Positions 1-6,898 of a stretch of DNA of 6,930 bases are shown here, piece by piece. The position numbers and the translations under genes were made by a program. The stretch is from an uncultured Rhodospirillales bacterium (GTDB taxonomy: Bacteria; Pseudomonadota; Alphaproteobacteria; Acetobacterales; Acetobacteraceae), in NCBI GenBank assembly GCA_903928045.1, contig CAIYPH010000716.1:1-6930 (forward strand), given 5' to 3'. Under the pieces are notes generated by a model. The model made no database searches. It was given only the letters and a program-made list of their open reading frames with translations, and was not told the DNA's origin. Numbering within the stretch: position 1 is the stretch's first letter; each line of letters starts with the position of its first letter.

Positions 1-37
1 AAGCGCTTCTTTTTGAAAAAAGAAGCAAAAAATTTTT
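1..37 (+). repeat. A/T-rich hairpin repeat, copy A
   Basis: The core is a perfect 10-bp inverted repeat (GCTTCTTTTT at 5-14, AAAAAGAAGC at 17-26) with a two-base centre. It is preceded by AAGC and followed by an A-run and then a T-run (27-37). The same architecture recurs at 6899-6930 in the same orientation and at 116-159 in the opposite orientation. The low-GC sequence stands out sharply from the GC-rich surroundings. It is probably a dispersed intergenic REP-like element. The left edge may be cut by the window. It is not a classical intrinsic terminator on the plus strand, because the stem is followed by A rather than T. Confidence 0.8.
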
Positions 38-115
38 ATTCGCTGGCTTCGCCCCTCTCCGCCCATGGAATGGTGCGCGCAGACCGAAGGCTATCGATCC
101 AGCCGCAAGCAGTTT
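38..115. other. Non-coding spacer between two inverted repeat copies
   Basis: This GC-rich stretch lies between repeat copies A and B. I see no credible gene in it. It contains a small imperfect hairpin (GGCT at 89-92 with AGCC at 101-104 around an ATCGAT core), and GCTGG at 42-46 can pair with CCAGC at 99-103. With copies A and B outside, the whole 1-157 stretch could fold either as separate hairpins or as one long stem. This may be a composite element, like the paired REP units (BIMEs) of enterobacteria, but that is inference. Confidence 0.35.
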
Positions 116-159
116 CAAAAAGTTTTTTTGCTTCTTTTTGTTCACAAAAAGAAGTGCTT
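116..159 (-). repeat. A/T-rich hairpin repeat, copy B (inverted relative to A and C)
   Basis: Read on the minus strand this has the same order as copies A and C: AAGC, a perfect 11-bp inverted repeat (131-141 with 144-154), an A-run, then CTTTTTG. A second small inverted repeat, CAAAAA (116-121) with TTTTTG (125-130), follows. It begins exactly at the end of the mprF-like gene, and the last two bases of that gene's TAA stop (158-160) are the first two bases of the repeat. It could act in mRNA 3'-end stability. The stem is not followed by a U-run on the mRNA, so a standard intrinsic terminator is not supported. Confidence 0.8.
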
Positions 160-2173
160 ACCCTTCCTGCTCCCTCACCAACCCCGGCAACAACGCCAGC
201 AACGCCGGCAAATCGCGCTCCGCCGAGCACACCAGAAACCGCTCCGCATGCGGCCCCGGCGCATCCTCGGCGTCGCCGATCGGCAGCCCGTCGGTGCCGA
301 GCGGCAGGGCGGTCAGCCCGATATCGCCGTAGATGGCCAGCAGGTCCCGCCCGGCGCGCCAGACCGCTGGGGTCAGCCCGTCCTGACGGGCGAGGTCGCG
401 CAGGCGCCAGATAGCCGAGACGCGGTCTCCGGGGTCACCGACGGGATCACCGAGCGCCAGCAGCACGCGGCCGACGCGGCGAAAAACGATTGCCGCCCGG
501 CCGGCCTCGCCCCAGATCAACCCGTCGATGCCGGCCGGCGCGGCGGCGGGCGCCAGGGCGGCGAAGCGGCGGCGGGCCGCATCGTCCCAGGCGCCGGCCT
601 CGGCGCGGCCGGGGCGGAGCAGGCGCCAGAGGGCGAACAGCCCGACGAGCAGGAGGCCGAGCAGCGACAGGCGCAACCCGTCGGCGACATCGGTGGCGAG
701 GATGATGTCCCAGAAACTGTTGCGGTCCCGCGCGGCGAGCCGCGGTTCCAGCCGGGCCAGCATGCCGACGCAGGCCATCAGCACGACCAGGGGAAGCACC
801 GTGCCGGCGCGGGGCGGCCCGCTGAACAGGCTGGCGTTGCGGTAGAAGGCTCGTCCGAAGGGGGCGAGCACCCCGGCGGCGGCCAGCAGGGCCAGCGATA
901 TCCAGGCCCCGCCGCCCTCGATGGCGACGAACAGGGCGCCGGCCAGCAGGGCGGCGATGGCGGCCTGCCAGGTCTGCTTCACCCGGAGCGCCAGGCCGGC
1001 GGCCAGCACCATCAGTGCGGCACCGAGCAGCGAGGGCACAAAGGCGCGCATGGTGCCGACGAACCAGAACGGCGAATGCGCCCAGTCCGCCCCGATCTCG
1101 GAGAGCAGGCCGACCGACATCAGCAGCGCCCCGCTCAGCGCCACCGCGCCGGTGGCGGCCGCGACGGCGAAGTCCGGCTGCGTCCAGCGGCCGATCGCCT
1201 GCGCGCCGCGCGTGTCGCCCGCGCGTTTCAGCACGCCCTTGCTGCGCATCAGCACCTCATTCCCGGCGAACAGCCCGCCGGCGAGGAAGAGCGGGATGAT
1301 GTAGTAGTAAAGGCGGAACACCACGATGGCGCCGACGATCGGCGGCGCTTCCAGATAGGGCGAGAGGCCGAGCAGCACCGCGGTGTCGAACACGCCGAGC
1401 CCGCCCGGCACATTGGCGATCAGCCCGGCGGTGTAGGAGGCGAGGTAGATGCCGAGGAAGCGCGGGTAGGTCAGGCCCGGCGCATCAGGTAGCAGGGCGT
1501 AGAAAATCGCCGCGGTGACGCCGACATCGACGGTGGCGAGGGCGATTTGCAGCAGCGCCATCTTCAGCCCGGGCAGCTCGATCACGTTGCCGAACACCCT
1601 GATGGTGCCCAGCACGCGCGACAGGGTGGCGTAGCCCGTCACCACCGCCCACATGGCGCCGGCGATGGAATACATCACCCAGTGCGGCAGATGATCGCCG
1701 AGGAAGGGAATGGAGTCGGGCTCCCACACCAGGATGGAGCCGCCGAGCACCAACCCGCCGAAGCCGAAGGTGAGGGAGCAGAAGACGATCACCTTGCCGA
1801 TTTGCAGCGGCGTGAGGCCCCAATGGGCGTAGAGCCGGTAGCGCACCGCGGCGCCGGAGACGGCGGCGAAGCCGAGGTTGTGGGCGAGGGTATAGGCGCA
1901 GAAGGAGGCGAAGGCGGATTTGCCGTAGCTCACGGTCTCGCCGGCGTAGATGGTCGCCAGCCGGTCGTAGAACGTCAGGATGCCGTAGGCGAGCAGGTTC
2001 CAGACAAAGGCGATCACCAGCGCCCGGGTTGGGATATCCGCCAGCGCCTGCTGGATATCCGCCACCTTGAGGCCGCGGAATTCCTTCTGCACGACGTAGA
2101 TCGCGCCCACGAACAGCACGACGCCGAGCAGCGCCGGCACATGGCGCAGGAGCTTCTTCAGGGTGGCGCTCAC
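158..2173 (-). CDS. MprF-like membrane protein with shortened C-terminal domain
   Basis: This 671-residue protein has about 14 predicted membrane segments, roughly residues 11 to 518. The first part shows hallmarks of the MprF/YbhN (UPF0104) flippase fold: AHNLGFAAVSGAAVRYRLY (97-115), NVPGGLGVFD (254-263) and FRLYYYIIPL (286-295). Residues 526-671 match the beginning of the DUF2156 cytoplasmic domain (ALGDPVGDP at 573-581, IYGDIGL at 614-620). Full MprF enzymes move lysine from Lys-tRNA to phosphatidylglycerol and flip the product, conferring resistance to cationic peptides. They are usually about 840-860 residues. Here the second acyltransferase-like half, which holds the known catalytic and tRNA-binding residues, is absent. 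The likely role is therefore lipid translocation, or the gene is a C-terminally truncated remnant. The GTG start lies 9 bases after lysK. The nearest Shine-Dalgarno-like sequence, GGAAGG, lies 13 bases upstream, which is long. The family is clear; the retained activity is uncertain. Confidence 0.85.
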   Translation of the reverse strand: MSATLKKLLRHVPALLGVVLFVGAIYVVQKEFRGLKVADIQQALADIPTRALVIAFVWNLLAYGILTFYDRLATIYAGETVSYGKSAFASFCAYTLAHNLGFAAVSGAAVRYRLYAHWGLTPLQIGKVIVFCSLTFGFGGLVLGGSILVWEPDSIPFLGDHLPHWVMYSIAGAMWAVVTGYATLSRVLGTIRVFGNVIELPGLKMALLQIALATVDVGVTAAIFYALLPDAPGLTYPRFLGIYLASYTAGLIANVPGGLGVFDTAVLLGLSPYLEAPPIVGAIVVFRLYYYIIPLFLAGGLFAGNEVLMRSKGVLKRAGDTRGAQAIGRWTQPDFAVAAATGAVALSGALLMSVGLLSEIGADWAHSPFWFVGTMRAFVPSLLGAALMVLAAGLALRVKQTWQAAIAALLAGALFVAIEGGGAWISLALLAAAGVLAPFGRAFYRNASLFSGPPRAGTVLPLVVLMACVGMLARLEPRLAARDRNSFWDIILATDVADGLRLSLLGLLLVGLFALWRLLRPGRAEAGAWDDAARRRFAALAPAAAPAGIDGLIWGEAGRAAIVFRRVGRVLLALGDPVGDPGDRVSAIWRLRDLARQDGLTPAVWRAGRDLLAIYGDIGLTALPLGTDGLPIGDAEDAPGPHAERFLVCSAERDLPALLALLPGLVREQEG

Positions 2174-2182
2174 GCTGGCGGC

Positions 2183-3748
2183 TCAGCCTTCCGCAGGCGA
2201 ACGCGCCAGGGCCTGCTCGACCAGCGCCACCGTCTCGGCCACCCCGTAGAGCGCCACGAACTGGCCGAAGCGCGGTCCCTCGTTCTGGCCCAGCAGCACC
2301 TGGTAGAGGCAGCCGAACCAGGCGCGCAGATCGGCGAAGGGGTATGTCTTGCCGATCTCGTAGAGCAGGTTCTGGATATCCTCGGCCGGGGTATCGGCGG
2401 CGAGCCCGCGCAGCCCGGCGGCGAGATCCGCAAGGCCGGCCCGCTCGGTAGCGTCGGGGTCGCGGTATTCTTTCTTCGGCCGCACGAAATCCCGGTAATA
2501 GGCCAGCGCGTATTCCACCAGCCGCGCCAGCAGCGGCATGTCCTCCGGCGAGGCGCCGGGGATGTAGCGGCGGATGAAGCCCCACAGGATATCCGGCGTC
2601 TCGGCATTCACCACGCTGGCGAGGTTGAGCAGCATGGCGAAGCTGATCGGGCTATGCGCGGATTGCGGCACCGTGCCGCCATGGATGTGCCAGGAGGGGT
2701 TGGCCGGGTCCTGCGTCGCCACACCCTTGGCGGCGTTGGCGATGTATTCATCGACGGATTTCGGGATCACGTCGAAATACAGCCGCTTGGCCCGCGTCGG
2801 CTGGTTGAACATGAATTGCGACAGGCTCTCGGGCGGGGCGTATTTCAGCCACTCCTCCACCGACAGCCCGTTGCCCTTGGACTTGCTGATCTTCTGCGCC
2901 TGCTCGTCGAGAAACAGCTCATAGGTGAAGCCGGTCGGCGGCTCGGAGCCGAGGATGCGGCAGATGCGGCCCGAGAGGCGCACGCTGTCGATGAGGTCCT
3001 TGCCGGACATTTCATAGTCGACGCCGAGCGCATGCCAACGCATCGCCCAATCCGCCTTCCACTGCATCTTGGCGCTACCGCCGGTCACCGGCGTCTCGAA
3101 GCCCTCGCCGGTTTCCGGGTCGCGCCACATCACCGTGGCCGCCACCGGGTCCACCTTCTCCATCGGCACCTGCATGACGATGCCGGTTTTCGGGTGGATC
3201 GGCAGCACCGGCGAATACGTCGCCTGCCGCTCGGCGCCGAGCGTAGGCAGGATCACCGCCACCACCTCGTCATGGCATTCCAGCATGCGGCGAAGTGCGG
3301 CATCGAAGCGCCCTGAGGCGTAGTACTCGGTGGAGGAGGCGAATTCGTAGTCGAAGCCGAAACTGTCGAGGAAGGCGCGCAGGCGGGCGTTGTTGTGCGC
3401 GCCGAAGCTGTCATGCGTGCCGAACGGGTCCGGGATGCGGGTCAGCGGGCGGCCGAGGAAGCCCGTGAGCATCTCCTTGTTCGGCACGTTGTCCGGCACC
3501 TTGCGCAGCCCGTCCATGTCGTCGCTGAAGGCGAGCAGGCGCGAGGGCAGGCCGGTCAACTCGGTGAAGGCCCGGCGCACCCAGGACGTGCGCGCGACCT
3601 CGCCGAACGTGCCGATATGCGGCAGGCCGGAGGGGCCGTAGCCGGTTTCGAACAGCGCGTGCGTTTTCCCGGAGGCGGCCAAACGCTGGACCACCTTCTG
3701 GGCCTCCTCGAAAGGCCATGACTTCGGAAGTGCCGGGGTATCGGCCAT
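2183..3748 (-). CDS. lysK: Lysine--tRNA ligase, class I
   Basis: This 521-residue class I lysyl-tRNA synthetase charges tRNA-Lys with lysine using ATP in the cytoplasm. This type is found in archaea and many alphaproteobacteria instead of the class II LysS. The class I signatures are present: HIGT at 44-47 in the [13 protein letters not shown] segment (HIGH motif) and KISKS at 286-290 (KMSKS loop). MSGKDLIDS (247-255) fits the Rossmann catalytic core, and a helical anticodon-binding region follows from about residue 300. The length fits the family. The ATG at 3748 was chosen because the conserved protein starts there and GAAGAG lies 8 bases upstream. A longer frame reaches 3958, but it would overlap the promoter region and the divergent gene. 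It is the first gene of an operon with the mprF-like gene, whose family uses Lys-tRNA. Confidence 0.96.
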   Translation of the reverse strand: MADTPALPKSWPFEEAQKVVQRLAASGKTHALFETGYGPSGLPHIGTFGEVARTSWVRRAFTELTGLPSRLLAFSDDMDGLRKVPDNVPNKEMLTGFLGRPLTRIPDPFGTHDSFGAHNNARLRAFLDSFGFDYEFASSTEYYASGRFDAALRRMLECHDEVVAVILPTLGAERQATYSPVLPIHPKTGIVMQVPMEKVDPVAATVMWRDPETGEGFETPVTGGSAKMQWKADWAMRWHALGVDYEMSGKDLIDSVRLSGRICRILGSEPPTGFTYELFLDEQAQKISKSKGNGLSVEEWLKYAPPESLSQFMFNQPTRAKRLYFDVIPKSVDEYIANAAKGVATQDPANPSWHIHGGTVPQSAHSPISFAMLLNLASVVNAETPDILWGFIRRYIPGASPEDMPLLARLVEYALAYYRDFVRPKKEYRDPDATERAGLADLAAGLRGLAADTPAEDIQNLLYEIGKTYPFADLRAWFGCLYQVLLGQNEGPRFGQFVALYGVAETVALVEQALARSPAEG

Positions 3749-3756
3749 TGCACGCA

Positions 3757-3762
3757 CTCTTC
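3757..3762 (-). promoter_or_regulatory. Ribosome binding site of lysK
   Basis: On the minus strand GAAGAG lies 8 bases before the ATG at 3748. It supports this start over the longer upstream reading frame. Confidence 0.6.
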
Positions 3763-3781
3763 GGGTTGAAACGGGAGCGTC

Positions 3782-3809
3782 GTTATAGAGCGAACCGGCC
3801 CGCTGTCGA
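3782..3809 (-). promoter_or_regulatory. Probable sigma-70-type promoter of lysK-mprF
   Basis: On the minus strand TCGACA (3804-3809, 5 of 6 match to TTGACA) is separated by 16 bases from TATAAC (3782-3787, 5 of 6 match to TATAAT). Transcription would begin near 3775, giving a 5' leader of about 27 bases ending in the GAAGAG ribosome site. The leader is too short for a T-box or other large riboswitch. The call rests on motif match and position only. Confidence 0.6.
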
Positions 3810-3835
3810 TGCCCAGACCCGGCGGGACCCAGGCG

Positions 3836-3863
3836 TTGCCGCCAGGGCCGGGGATGGTAGACT
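3836..3863 (+). promoter_or_regulatory. Possible promoter of the C26 hydrolase operon
   Basis: TTGCCG (3836-3841) and TAGACT (3858-3863) are spaced by 16 bases, each matching the consensus at 4 of 6 positions. A start near 3870 would give a leader of about 24 bases. It is weaker than the opposing lysK promoter. The two promoters are back to back, with their -35 boxes about 26 bases apart. Confidence 0.4.
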
Positions 3864-3879
3864 GGCCGCCAGGACTTCC

Positions 3880-3884
3880 AAGGA
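3880..3884 (+). promoter_or_regulatory. Ribosome binding site of the C26 hydrolase gene
   Basis: AAGGA lies 9 bases before the ATG at 3894, supporting that start. Confidence 0.6.
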
Positions 3885-3893
3885 CGCGGCCCC

Positions 3894-4661
3894 ATGAACC
3901 TGATCGTCGGCATCCCCGCCTGCTCGCGCGAAATCAACGGCATGCTCCAGCACGCCACCCCCGCCCGCTACGGCGCGGCGCTGATGGGCGGCGCTGGTGC
4001 GCTGCCGATCCTGCTCCCCCCCGTCGGCGAGGGCCTCATTGCACTGGTCGACCGGCTGGACGGGCTGTTGCTCTCCGGCAGCCCGAGCAACATCGAACCG
4101 CGCAACTACGGCGTCGACGAGGACCTCACCCCCGGCCTGCACGACGCCCATCGCGACGCCACCACCCTGCCCCTGATCCGCGCCGCTTTGGCCCGCGGCA
4201 TCCCGGTGCTGGCGATCTGCCGCGGCATTCAGGAACTCAACGTCGCCCTCGGCGGCAGCCTGATCCAGAAGGTGCAGGAGGTGCCGGGCCGCCAGGACCA
4301 TCGGGCGTCCTCCACCCCGCTCGACATGAGCAAGCCGATCGACTGGGACCATCTCTACCGCCACAAGCACAGCGTGCGCCTCAGCGGCCACATGGCCCGC
4401 CTGGTCGGCGACAACGATATCAAGGTGAACTCCCTGCACCAGCAGTCGATCGACCGGCCCGGTGAGGGCGTCATCGTCGAGGGGCTGGCGGATGACGGCA
4501 CCATCGAGGCCATTCGCGTTTCCGGCGTGCCCGGCTTCGCCGTCGGGGTGCAGTGGCACCCGGAATACCACTACGCATCCGACCCGGTGAGCATGGCGAT
4601 CTTCCGCGCCTTTGGCGACGCCTGCCGGGCCTATCACCACGGCATCAAGAAAGCAGCCTGA
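3894..4661 (+). CDS. Gamma-glutamyl-gamma-aminobutyrate hydrolase-like protein (peptidase C26)
   Basis: This 255-residue class I glutamine-amidotransferase-like hydrolase belongs to the PuuD group, which cleaves gamma-glutamyl amide bonds, for example in gamma-glutamyl-GABA during putrescine breakdown. The catalytic triad is visible: Cys109 in the nucleophile elbow [10 protein letters not shown] (107-116), and His222 and Glu224 in GVQWHPEY (218-225). [12 protein letters not shown] (61-72) and [10 protein letters not shown] (178-187) are also typical of the family. The length is normal and no membrane segment or signal peptide is seen, so it should be cytoplasmic. It is first in an apparent operon, with the SDR gene starting 3 bases after its stop. 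No other polyamine-pathway gene is in the window, so the exact substrate is not established. Other gamma-glutamyl conjugates are possible. Confidence 0.9.
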   Translation: MNLIVGIPACSREINGMLQHATPARYGAALMGGAGALPILLPPVGEGLIALVDRLDGLLLSGSPSNIEPRNYGVDEDLTPGLHDAHRDATTLPLIRAALARGIPVLAICRGIQELNVALGGSLIQKVQEVPGRQDHRASSTPLDMSKPIDWDHLYRHKHSVRLSGHMARLVGDNDIKVNSLHQQSIDRPGEGVIVEGLADDGTIEAIRVSGVPGFAVGVQWHPEYHYASDPVSMAIFRAFGDACRAYHHGIKKAA

Positions 4662-4664
4662 CAC

Positions 4665-5423
4665 ATGGATCTTCATCTCTCGGGCAAGCATGCCCTCATC
4701 ACCGGCGGCTCCAAAGGCATCGGCCGCGCCGCCGCCGAGTTGTTCGCCGAGGAGGGGGTGGACGTCACCCTCGTCGCGCGTGACCCGGCGGCGCTCGCCG
4801 AGGCCGCGCAGGCGGTGCGGGCGCGCCGTCAGGTGAAGGTGGTGACCATCGCCGCCGATCTCTCGCAGGAAAGCGAGGTGGTCCGCGTGGCCGCCGAGGC
4901 CGGGCCGGTCGATATCCTCGTCAACAACGCCGGCGCCATCCCTGGCGGCTCGCTCACCCAGATCGACAACGAGACCTGGCGCCGCGCCTGGGATTTGAAG
5001 GTCTTCGGCTTCATCTCGCTGTGCCGCCAGGTCTATCCCAGCATGGCCGCCCGCAAAGCCGGGGTGATCGTCAACGTCATCGGCGCCGCCGGCGAGCAGT
5101 TCCCGGCCAACTACATCGCCGGCGCCACCGGCAATGCCGGCCTGATGGCCTTCACCCGCGCCCTCGGCCGCGCCAGCCCCGCCGACGGGATTCGCGTGGT
5201 CGGCATCAACCCGGGCTCCACGGCCACCGGCCGCATGGAAACCCTCATGCGCACCCGCGCCCGCGACGAACTGGGCGACCCCGACCGCTGGCTCGAACTC
5301 TGCTCCGGCATGCCCTTCGGCCGCGCCGCCAGCCCCGAAGAGATCGCCTCCGCGGTCGCCTTCCTCGCCAGCCCCCGCTCGGGCTACACCACCGGCACCA
5401 TCCTGACGATCAACGGCGGCTGA
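4665..5423 (+). CDS. Atypical SDR-family protein lacking the canonical catalytic tetrad
   Basis: This 252-residue Rossmann-fold protein of the short-chain dehydrogenase/reductase family has normal length for a classical SDR. Cofactor-binding elements are intact: TGGSKGIG (13-20), ARD (38-40), AADL (63-66) and NNAG (87-90). The C-terminal GYTTGTILTINGG (240-252) is typical. The four catalytic positions are not. By local alignment, Asn is Lys112 (in LKVFG), Ser is Gly140 (in VNVIGAAG), Tyr is Gly153 and Lys is Asn157 (in NYIAGATGNAGL). The spacing of 13 and 4 residues between the last three is preserved, so this is substitution rather than misalignment. Tyr150 lies three residues before the usual Tyr. 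I recall an SDR subgroup sharing this pattern (the PRK06125-type family), so it is probably functional. Its reaction cannot be inferred from the usual mechanism. The ribosome site is weak (AAGAAAG inside the upstream gene), and the gene is probably translationally coupled. Confidence 0.88.
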   Translation: MDLHLSGKHALITGGSKGIGRAAAELFAEEGVDVTLVARDPAALAEAAQAVRARRQVKVVTIAADLSQESEVVRVAAEAGPVDILVNNAGAIPGGSLTQIDNETWRRAWDLKVFGFISLCRQVYPSMAARKAGVIVNVIGAAGEQFPANYIAGATGNAGLMAFTRALGRASPADGIRVVGINPGSTATGRMETLMRTRARDELGDPDRWLELCSGMPFGRAASPEEIASAVAFLASPRSGYTTGTILTINGG

Positions 5424-5443
5424 CCGCCATCAACCAGAAACCA

Positions 5444-5449
5444 AGAGGA
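5444..5449 (+). promoter_or_regulatory. Ribosome binding site of the NIPSNAP gene
   Basis: AGAGGA lies 7 bases before the ATG at 5457. It is the strongest ribosome site of this operon, which suggests that the small protein is translated independently and perhaps at higher level. Confidence 0.65.
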
Positions 5450-5456
5450 AAACGAC

Positions 5457-5780
5457 ATGGCGTTCTATGAACTCCGCCAATACAAGGTGCGTCCTGGCCA
5501 GATGAATGCCTGGCTGAAGCTGATGGAGGAGGAGATCATCCCCTTCCAGGTCGGCCACGGCATGGTCATCACCGGCTCCTACCAGGGCGAGACCGATGAC
5601 GGCGTCTATATCTGGACGCGCCGCTTCGAGAGCGAGGAACAGCGCGTGGCGCTGTACAAGGCGGTCTATGAGTCCGACCACTGGAAGACCGTGATTTCGC
5701 CCCGCATCCCCGACCTGCTGGACCGCTCGGGTATGGTGGTCACGCGGATCGTCCCCACGTCGCGCTCGGTCGCGCAATAG
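5457..5780 (+). CDS. NIPSNAP-family small protein
   Basis: This 107-residue single-domain protein has the ferredoxin-like (dimeric alpha/beta barrel) pattern of NIPSNAP proteins: MAFYELRQYKVRPGQM at the start (FYELRQY is the hallmark beta strand), a helix through about residue 30, and YIWTRRFESEEQR (51-63). The end TSRSVAQ is short and polar. The biochemical role of bacterial members is poorly known. The fold resembles small oxygenases and ligand-binding dimers often found in degradation operons. It follows the SDR gene by 33 bases and is the last gene before a convergent neighbour, so it is likely co-transcribed with the hydrolase and SDR. It may act on, or bind, the same compound; that is inference. 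Confidence 0.85.
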   Translation: MAFYELRQYKVRPGQMNAWLKLMEEEIIPFQVGHGMVITGSYQGETDDGVYIWTRRFESEEQRVALYKAVYESDHWKTVISPRIPDLLDRSGMVVTRIVPTSRSVAQ

Positions 5781-5804
5781 CGGCCTAACCGCCGGCGCGG
5801 GCCT

Positions 5805-6854
5805 TCACTCCAAGCAGGCCCGCCGCAGCGCCGCCTCCACCCCGGGGGCGCGCAAGGCGGCGATGTTGTCGAGCCGGCGGCGGAGCACCTCCGCCGTCAC
5901 ATCGGCATAATGCGGATTATCCGGCTGCACGGCGCGGTGCCAGGATTGCAAGGTCAGTGACATGCCGATCCGCGCCGCGGTGAGCAGCGGGATCAGCGCG
6001 ATCTCCTCCGCCAGCAGCGGGTAGACCGCGTGATAGCCGCCGACGAACAGGCCAAGAGCGGTAACCTCGTCCATATCCGGCGCGAGCTGCGAGGTGGCGC
6101 CGGTGCCGACATCGATCGCCACCGCGGTTTCCACCATGTCGCCGAAATCGATGATGCCGGCGAGCCGGTCATGGTCGGCGCTGTCGACCAGCGTGTTGCC
6201 GCCGTTCATGTCGTTATAGAGCACCTGGCGGCGGAGGTTGGGCAGGGCGGGCGCCACGCGGGCGGCGAAGTCATCGAGGATGGAGACGAACACCTCGCGC
6301 GCCTCCTCGCTGCCCAGCATCGGCACGAGCTCGCGCAGGCGCAGCATGTGCTGCATGTCCCAGATCAGCGCATGCCCGGTGGCCGGGTGCGAGAAGCCGC
6401 TCAGCGCCACTTCCAGCCGCGCCAGCCCGCGCCCGCAGGCCACCCGCTGCGCCGCGCTGCGGCGGGAGGCGTGCAGCAGGGCGCCAGGCACCCAGGAGAG
6501 CAGCCGCACCCGCTGGATACCGCCGGTCTCATGCGGCACCAGGGTCTCGACACTGCCATCAGGCATCGGGATCACCCGCGGCATCGGGAAGGACGGATCA
6601 ACCCGCGCGACGTGGCGCAGCGCCTGGATCTGCATGTCCACCACCGCCGCGTCCTCGACGGGGTTGGCGAATTTCAGCACGAACTCCCGCCCGTCGGCCG
6701 CGCGGACGTGGAAATTACGATCGCGCTCGCCGGTCAGCAGGCGCGCACGTCCCGTGATGCCCCAGTGCTGCTGCGCAACGCGCTCGGCGGTTTCAGTGGA
6801 GACGTCCAGCGCATGGACGGTCATGACGGAGAAAATGTCGGGCTCGGTGCTCAT
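5805..6854 (-). CDS. APH-family phosphotransferase (small-molecule kinase)
   Basis: This 349-residue aminoglycoside-phosphotransferase-fold kinase transfers phosphate from ATP to a small hydroxyl or amino compound. Lys61 in EFVLKFANP is the likely ATP-binding lysine. The catalytic loop is LYNDMNGGNTLV (212-223), with Asp215 as base and Asn220. The metal-binding motif is IIDFGDM (234-240) with Asp236. The usual His-Gly-Asp is Tyr-Asn-Asp here. The overall pattern resembles the hydroxylysine kinase-like (HYKK/AGPHD1) and homoserine kinase-like branch rather than antibiotic resistance enzymes, so a metabolic role on an amino-alcohol or hydroxylated amino acid is more likely. Relatives often neighbour or are fused to class III aminotransferases; none is visible here. 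The start is uncertain: the ATG at 6854 has no clear ribosome site, and Met11 (6824) is an alternative. It converges on the NIPSNAP gene with 24 bases between stops. Confidence 0.85.
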   Translation of the reverse strand: MSTEPDIFSVMTVHALDVSTETAERVAQQHWGITGRARLLTGERDRNFHVRAADGREFVLKFANPVEDAAVVDMQIQALRHVARVDPSFPMPRVIPMPDGSVETLVPHETGGIQRVRLLSWVPGALLHASRRSAAQRVACGRGLARLEVALSGFSHPATGHALIWDMQHMLRLRELVPMLGSEEAREVFVSILDDFAARVAPALPNLRRQVLYNDMNGGNTLVDSADHDRLAGIIDFGDMVETAVAIDVGTGATSQLAPDMDEVTALGLFVGGYHAVYPLLAEEIALIPLLTAARIGMSLTLQSWHRAVQPDNPHYADVTAEVLRRRLDNIAALRAPGVEAALRRACLE

Positions 6855-6898
6855 GGCGCGAGTGTGCCAAGGCTCGAAGGGTGGCGCCAGGAGGGAGG

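Noticed and set aside
116..157. Repeat copy B as a standard intrinsic terminator of lysK-mprF
   Set aside because: The stem is A/T-rich and on the transcript is followed by an A-run rather than a U-run. A role in 3'-end processing remains possible.
1..157. CRISPR-like array
   Set aside because: There are only two copies here, in opposite orientation, with a palindromic A/T core and no regular spacers.
65..1492. Long plus-strand open frame opposite the mprF-like gene (475 codons)
   Set aside because: It is antisense to a clearly conserved gene, rich in Gln, Gly, Arg and Ala as expected of a GC-rich shadow frame, and has no recognisable domain.
1547..3316. Long plus-strand open frame opposite mprF and lysK (589 codons)
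   Set aside because: It spans two real genes on the other strand and reads as low-complexity His/Gly/Arg-rich sequence, typical of an antisense shadow.
3749..3958. N-terminal extension of lysK by 70 codons
   Set aside because: It would run through the likely promoter and into the divergent hydrolase gene. The conserved protein and ribosome site fit the ATG at 3748.
3783..4691. Minus-strand open frame opposite the C26 hydrolase gene (302 codons)
   Set aside because: The plus-strand frame has an intact catalytic triad and family motifs; the minus frame has none.
5781..5804. Possible terminator between the convergent NIPSNAP and kinase genes
   Set aside because: Only a 4-bp stem (CGGC with GCCG) is visible and there is no T-run on either strand.
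6855..6898. Promoter for the kinase gene
   Set aside because: No convincing -35/-10 pair or ribosome site is visible on the minus strand in this short interval; the promoter may lie beyond the window or within the repeat.
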